NCBI GenBank assembly: GCA_900642245.1
Contig: CAAAJI010000152.1
Span: forward strand, 29,927-40,341
Reading direction: 5' to 3'
Source of the DNA: Fragilaria radians
Lineage: Eukaryota; Bacillariophyta; Fragilariophyceae; Fragilariales; Fragilariaceae
Length of the DNA: 10,415 bases
Part shown: piece by piece, positions 6,209 through 10,415 of the stretch
Layout: the number at the start of each line of letters is the position of its first letter
Numbering within the stretch: the first letter of the stretch is position 1
The notes under the pieces: model-generated
Database searches by the model: none
What the model was told of the DNA's origin: nothing
The model's input: only the letters and a program-made list of their open reading frames with translations
Program-made: the position numbers and the translations under genes

Positions 6209-7660
6209 ATGAGTTTAACTACAGAAAAGGGGAGTCACCCAACATCCAAAGGAAGCTGACAAAGGACTTCGGAGGACACCAAGGATATGTAAGAAACAAC
6301 CTGGTGGTGATGTTAGAAAACCAGAAGGCCGTCAGACAAAAGATCTATCTCATCTAAAGACACAAAAATGCCCAAAATCATCAAGTCAGCATCATCTACT
6401 GAGAAGCAAAAGTTAGATATACTTAGCAGCCCCAAGAAAGATAATCCTACGGTCATCAAAAGTCACGAGGATAGTCATAGTAGTAAGAGTAAATTGTCAT
6501 CTAAAGCATCATTTTGGGGATCTCCAGACATATCATCAGGAATTGAAAATCTTTTTGAAGTGATGGGTCTATATAATAAGCATTTATGCCGAAACCATAT
6601 TTTGAAGGGTATAGAAATGGTATTAAGAAGACCTATGAAGAAGAGCAATACCCTTCAGGTATAGATGAACATCAAATGCCAGATCATCCAAGTAATTTGA
6701 TGATGATAGTTAAGATGAGGTCACAAGCTTTATCAGCGGCAAGTGATTAAAGACGTCAAGTTCTACCTGCAAGAGTCACTTGGGATGGAAGCATGGATTG
6801 TTTTCAAGTGTTTAGAAATAGTGTAGAAGGTCATTATGGGCAAATTGTTGCAGTTTATGTATTTGATACGGATTTTCAGGCCGCTTACTTAGAAAAGGGG
6901 TAGACTGTTATGTTGATTCATCAATGAAGTACCTTCAGCATCTCAAATTAAGAAAGATGCATGCAAACTGTATGGCGCACTACTCAGTGATTGTCAAGGT
7001 GGAGGACTTCGGATTTTGATGAAGAATAGAAACAAACAATTCTACTTGGCCATTGAACTTGGAATTAAGAAACGTCATCTGGTAAAAAATGCACAAGATA
7101 TTGGTATGGTTGATACTGTTTTGGAAGCTTAGTTAGTGATAAGCCTTTTACAGAAACATGTAATTTCCTTAGATCACATGTCATCAGACATGATCAACAA
7201 GCAAAGGAAAAGAACTCAAGACACTACCTACCAACCTACAAGTATTACCAAGAAAGATAAGGTCAAGACAGTAATTAATGAACTACACTTTCAAGTCTCA
7301 ACCTGTCTTCAAAAATTGCAATGGTATGTAAATTGGCACAAGTACCTCCAGAAATCTGGACAACTCTTTCCTTAGAAGCAAAGAAATGGCTGTTAAATGA
7401 AAGAAAACGCCAACAGCAAGAAGAGGATAAGTCTAAAAAGTCATCAGATGCAAAGAAAAGGCTGTTGAATGAAAGAAAACTCCAGCAACAAGAAGATGTT
7501 AAGTTGAAAAGCCATCAAGTAGCAAGGAAACTGCCAATGTTTCGGAAAAAAAATCCTCCAAAATGCCAAGTCAGTATGCAAAAGTCAAAAATACTGTGAA
7601 AGGGGAGGAAGAACTTCAAGATGGTACAGAGCAGGATTATGGCATTAATGGTGTATTTTT
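6209..7660 (+). pseudogene. Gag region of the third element, broken
   Basis: The element ORF may start at ATG 6209 (M-S-L-T-T-E-K-G-S-H) but meets TGA at 6257. The clean stretch 6368-6664 is Lys/Ser-rich (S-S-P-K-K-D, S-H-S-S-K-S-K) and joins, one frame over, to M-P-K-P-Y-F-E-G-Y at 6586. The best gag signature is at about 6775-6900: V-T-W-D-G-S-M-D-C-F-Q-V-F-R, E-G-H-Y-G-Q, then F-D-T-D-F-Q-A-A-Y-L-E-K-G. It continues in another frame as V-P-S-A-S-Q-I-K-K-D-A and L-Y-G-A-L-L-S-D-C-Q. From 7330 comes Q-V-P-P-E-I-W-T-T-L-S-L-E-A-K-K-W-L, followed by a duplicated basic, Gln-rich helix-like segment, then Y-A-K-V-K-N-T-V-K-G-E. The original product was presumably a nucleocapsid-type structural protein of virus-like particles. 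It is not translatable now. Confidence 0.75.
7378..7521 (+). repeat. 72-bp in-frame duplication in the gag linker
   Basis: Two 72-bp copies start at 7378 and 7450, each with GCAAAGAAA, CTGTT, AATGAAAGAAAAC and CAAGAAGA. They encode 24-residue units K-K-W-L-L-N-E-R-K-R-Q-Q-Q-E and K-K-R-L-L-N-E-R-K-L-Q-Q-Q-E. The frame is kept, which fits duplication while the gene was still translated or a chance multiple of three. Confidence 0.8.
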
Positions 7661-7666
7661 AGAGAA

Positions 7667-8347
7667 GCGGTCAATACTTCCAACATCTATGAGACTCAAC
7701 AGGAGACAGATTATGACTATTGGACTTCAGAAGATAACATGCATACAAGTATCAATATAAATAATACTTTGTATCATAAGTGCATGAATCTCCTTTTCTT
7801 ACCAGAATAATATCATATCAGTATTTTAGATGGTGGTGCTGATACTTACGCTTTAGACAAAGGATGGGAGATACTATTAATCCACAACTCAAGCAGGGCA
7901 AATGTAGTCGGTTTTGATCATGAAACTGCCATTAAATGGTATCTTCCAATTGTTAGTGCTATTACTGCCTTAGACTTACCCAATGAGCAATCTATTTTGC
8001 TATTTGTAAATGAAGGTATATATAATGAAACATCAGATCACTCATTATTTTCAGAATTTCAATTGAGATAATTTGGCATATAAATTGATTCTATTTGGCA
8101 AGGACATAGATGAGCACAACAAATGATTATAAAGGAGAGCAATGATGTCCTTACGGTTCCTCTGGATCTTGCTGGATGCATGGTCCATTCTAAACACATA
8201 TTACCTACTGCTAAAGGCATTGTTTCTCTTAAACAGTATTTCTTAACGCAAGGTGATACTCTATGGAGCCCATCTGCATTCTCTGATCAGATGGCAGACA
8301 AGGTTTCCAGCAAGTCATTGACACTGAGAATTTCATCATTCACTTAG
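7667..8347 (+). pseudogene. Retroelement aspartic protease region, inactivated
   Basis: The enzyme would cut the element's polyprotein into mature parts. One frame reads I-S-I-L-D-G-G-A-D-T-Y-A-L at 7817-7855; the D-x-G-A-D-T site with Asp at 7829-7831 is the retropepsin motif, but the usual Ser/Thr after Asp is Gly. It continues with G-W-E-I-L-L-I-H, R-A-N-V-V-G-F-D-H-E-T-A, L-P-I-V-S-A-I-T-A-L-D-L-P, H-S-L-F-S-E-F-Q-L-R, L-D-L-A-G-C-M-V-H and L-T-Q-G-D-T-L-W-S-P-S. The acidic stretch before it (Y-E-T-Q-Q-E-T-D-Y-D-Y-W) is in the same frame. Stops at 7808, 8069, 8081 and 8111 break it. A frame change near 8350 leads to a further piece (H-F-F-Q-M-G-L-G-V-T-Q-S-K-H and F-F-V-Q-Y-D) up to about 8530. 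Confidence 0.78.
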
Positions 8348-8640
8348 ATTCTACTGCTAAAAGTCTTCTACTTCAAGTTTGATGACAAAGGTAGCCATTT
8401 CTTTCAAATGGGATTGGGAGTAACACAATCCAAGCATCAAATGATTGGTATTTGTACCAAAGCATTGAACTCAAACTTCATTGTTAATTGGTGTTATCAT
8501 GGACTTGAATTTTTCGTTCAATATGATTGATTGGATTAGCTCTATAGTGCAAGGGTATTGTTTTCTTCACACTTCTTCTTTACGTTACTTGGGTTGTTCA
8601 TCTTTTTTGTACTTACTTTCTTTACTGTTACATTAATTCT

Positions 8641-9052
8641 TCAAACACAGTCTTGAACGGACATACTTATAGGCATCTTATCTTTGGAAATCCATTCCTT
8701 GATGTCCAAAGAAATGTCTTCTCCCATAAACAGAAGCAATAATTCCTCTACACAGTCTCCAAGTTCTTCTTGCACGTGGTTATTTGCGTGATGTCAAGGC
8801 TTTTTTGCAAGTCATGTCCCATCATTGCTGGGAAAAAAATTGTTGAGGGCCTGTTGGTAAGACCAGAGTTTTCACAATGTCATTGAAGATGTCAAAAAAT
8901 TCAAGAACTTTGTCCACTTCAAATGAGTTTAGTTTGTATTATTCGTGGGTAATCTTCTGAGAGTTTTGATCACTAGGATCAAGAGGAATATCAATGGTGA
9001 CATATCTATTATTTTGTTACACAGAATCAATGTCTTCGTTTTTGGGGAAGAT
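8641..9052 (-). pseudogene. Gag fragment of a fourth retroelement
   Basis: The minus strand reads T-I-D-I-P-L-D-P-S-D-Q-N-S-Q-K-I, a stop, then F-E-V-D-K-V-L-E-F-F-D-I-F-N-D-I-V, then L-P-T-G-P-Q-Q-F. After a frameshift it reads F-F-P-A-M-M-G-H-D-L-Q-K-S-L, and after another E-E-L-G-D-C-V-E-E-L-L-L-L-F-M, D-I-S-L-D-I-K-E-W-I and M-S-V-Q-D-C-V, ending in TGA at 8641-8643. The plan of a first helix F-x-x-x-x-V-x-x-V-L-E-F, a middle G-P-x-x-F ... A-x-x-G, then a C-terminal K-x-W-x followed by M-S-V-Q-x-F-V-like wording resembles retrotransposon gag domains of diatoms. It differs from the gags of the other three remnants. No pol sequence accompanies it. The plus strand here has no coding character. 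Confidence 0.65.
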
Positions 9053-9866
9053 AAAAAAAGGCAGTTTGCGGAGCTCGTGGTGACAAGAAAATGAATGGTC
9101 TGACGAATCAGAAACGAAACGGATTCGATTGGGTTGAGCTGTAAATTTACTTTATAAAACTGATTTCCTTATATGTTAGAGTAAAGACTATGGGAACTAA
9201 GTCTGAGTCAGAGCTCAGAGAATGAAAAACTAGACCTAAAGATACCAAAGATTCGATTCATTGAGATTCGAAAAGCAACTACTATTCCCCGCACTGTACT
9301 GATAGATTGATTGACGGCACCGCAATGTCCCGAGCGGGCTGAAAGTGAGCTCTGAGTCGTCCACAGCTTAGATGTATATTTATTGGCTACCCAATAATCA
9401 TGGAAGAAACCTGAATCCAATAATGAGCTGTTACTTCATTTATCATTGATAAAATTCAACATATTTGTCTTCATTTAAATTTCTACAAATTGATCTTCTT
9501 TGCTGAATTTTTGAAGCATTCCAAAGGCTCTGCTTGTCTGCAAATGTAGGTTTTCTGATTATGAAAGCTTAATGAAGTAGTCCTATTTCTAGTCCAACTC
9601 TGTAGGGCAAATCCAATTGAAAGAGGCACTCCTCCATAGAATCACTAACAATTCATGCCAATCAAAGGCACAGTATCACAGCAATAAACCACAGGAGAAT
9701 CTAAGTCTCTGCATATTCAGATGTTTGAAGTGGAGCATGTCTTTTGAAGCAACAACGCAGGTGATGATATACAAAACCTTCATAGAATTTGCTCCAAAGG
9801 TAGATACTTGAAATTTAAAACATCTACTAATTATCAAATATTTATGATGCTAAATTATTTGAAAAG
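9053..9866. other. Intergenic stretch with no recognisable gene
   Basis: Between the fourth element and the repeat gene I see no protein-like frame. The open frames at 9208-9420 (-) and 9617-9811 (+) lack any family pattern and read as chance. An imperfect inverted repeat, GAGTCAGAGCTCAG at 9205-9218 against GTGAGCTCTGAGTC at 9345-9358 (12 of 14 pairing), is present. The right part must hold the 3' UTR and polyadenylation site of the minus-strand repeat gene, but no clear signal stands out. Confidence 0.5.
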
Positions 9867-10415
9867 CTAAATCTTGGTATTTTTTCCCTTCAATAATGCA
9901 ATGAAAGTAGACAACTTCACATTGTCCTTTGCTAGGGAATGTGCCTCCATGGTAACCGTATGAAAATCATCTCGCGACAGAAGCCATTCTGATTTTTGAT
10001 CAATTAAATCAATGATTTTTTGAGGTAAAGGCCCATTCTCTGAAATCGCCCAGATACAATTTGCAACATCCTGAGTACTACCGTATTCAAATACCCAATC
10101 TATTTTTGACTCTAGTAATTGAAACAAATTTGGTGACTGAATCCCTAGCATTGCACATGTCCAGACACAATTTGCAACATTCTGGGGAGTTCCACTTTCA
10201 AACAACCAGTCTGCTTTTGTATCAAGTAATTGAAACAAATTTGGTGACTGAATTCCTAGCTTTGCACATGCCCAGACACAATTTGAAATATCCTGAGTAC
10301 TGCCGTTTTCAAATACCCAATCTGCTTTCGTATCAAGTAATTGAAACAAATTTGGTGACTGAATTCCTAACGTTGCACATGACCAAACACAATTTGAAAC
10401 ATCCTGAGTACTACT
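9867..10415 (-). CDS. OPR-like 37-residue repeat protein, C-terminal part
   Basis: The minus frame is open to the right edge, so the gene starts beyond the window; 182 residues are visible, ending in TAG at 9867-9869. The protein is a tandem array of 37-residue units with the pattern G-I-Q-S-P-N-L-F-Q-L-L-D-x-K-x-D-W, then F-E-x-G-x-x-Q-x-V-A-N-C-x-W-x-C-A-x-L. Three near-perfect units are followed by a degenerate one (I-I-D-L-I-D-Q-K-S-E-W-L-L-S) and a short tail. The length, paired-helix look and x-Q-D-V-A-N-x-x-W-A-x-A-x-L-G core match octotricopeptide (OPR) repeats, which bind organelle RNA in algae and are often labelled Tbc2-like in diatoms. RNA binding in plastid or mitochondrion is therefore likely, though inferred. 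No RAP domain follows; the tail is only about 15 residues. The targeting peptide would lie outside the window. No stop or frameshift is seen, so it is probably functional. Confidence 0.85.
   Translation of the reverse strand, partial: SSTQDVSNCVWSCATLGIQSPNLFQLLDTKADWVFENGSTQDISNCVWACAKLGIQSPNLFQLLDTKADWLFESGTPQNVANCVWTCAMLGIQSPNLFQLLESKIDWVFEYGSTQDVANCIWAISENGPLPQKIIDLIDQKSEWLLSRDDFHTVTMEAHSLAKDNVKLSTFIALLKGKNTKI
10048..10415 (-). repeat. 111-bp tandem repeat within the OPR-like gene
   Basis: The word AATTGAAACAAATTTGGTGACTG recurs with its G at 10121, 10232 and 10343, and the CAGA/CAAA-CACAATTTG word starts at 10051, 10162, 10273 and 10384: an exact 111-bp period. Copies differ by scattered substitutions and no indels. 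The array runs off the window. DNA similarity is high compared with usual OPR units, which suggests recent duplication or gene conversion. Confidence 0.92.

Larger units (their letters stand above)
6209..8530 (+). mobile_element. Decayed gag-protease retroelement (third element)
   Basis: A plus-strand run of about 2.3 kb keeps the order leader, gag, basic/Gln-rich linker, aspartic protease, and a tail of uncertain role, spread over three frames. Stops lie at 6748, 6901, 7130, 7808, 8069, 8081 and 8111, with frame changes near 6570, 6910, 7320, 7570-7660 and 8350. The gag and protease wording resembles a copia-like family of diatoms but differs from the first two elements, so this is a separate lineage. 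Integrase, RT and a 3' LTR are not in the window. The right end lies between about 8530 and the pyrimidine-rich stretch near 8560-8630. Confidence 0.75.

Noticed and set aside
9617..9811. Plus-strand 64-residue open frame
   Set aside because: No family pattern and it lies in the likely 3' flank of the minus-strand repeat gene; consistent with chance.
10347..10349. Start of the OPR-like gene at 10349
   Set aside because: The codon is TTG inside the repeat core; the frame and the repeat pattern continue to the right edge.

Overview
The window looks like nuclear DNA of a microalga, most likely a diatom. Three things point there: a secreted-type heme peroxidase behind a Pro/Thr-rich stalk with a short GT-AG intron, a protein built of 37-residue OPR-like repeats of the kind greatly expanded in diatoms, and, between them, decayed retroelements whose gag, protease and integrase sequences resemble the copia-like (CoDi) elements of diatoms. 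The identification rests on protein patterns recalled from these families, not on a search, and the species cannot be named.

Layout. 1-1532 (+) is the 3' part of the peroxidase gene; its reading frame is open to the left edge. 1716-2355 (+) is a broken coding region that I do not recognise. 2380-4050 (-) is a heavily deleted copia-like element: gag piece, start and end of the integrase, and the linker that precedes reverse transcriptase. 4098-4910 (+) is a second gag remnant, head-to-head with the first. 4911-6208 holds no recognisable gene but has a TG microsatellite, a duplicated TATA-like box with a hairpin, a 48-bp tandem duplication, a G+C-richer stretch and another TATA-like box; it may contain LTR material. 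6209-8530 (+) is a third remnant (gag plus aspartic protease) with many stops and frameshifts. 8641-9050 (-) is a gag fragment of another type. 9053-9866 has no recognisable gene. 9867-10415 (-) is the 3' part of the OPR-like repeat gene.

Only the two edge genes appear intact, and both run off the window. Nothing suggests that the genes work together: the middle 7 kb is best read as a graveyard of at least four retroelement fragments in alternating orientations between two host genes. Both host genes carry internal tandem DNA repeats (48 bp and 111 bp). The most informative details are a 72-nt intron in the peroxidase that keeps the frame open and would be missed by ORF calling, and the unrecognised broken gene at 1716-2355. 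I see no evidence of a new defence, biosynthetic or regulatory system.
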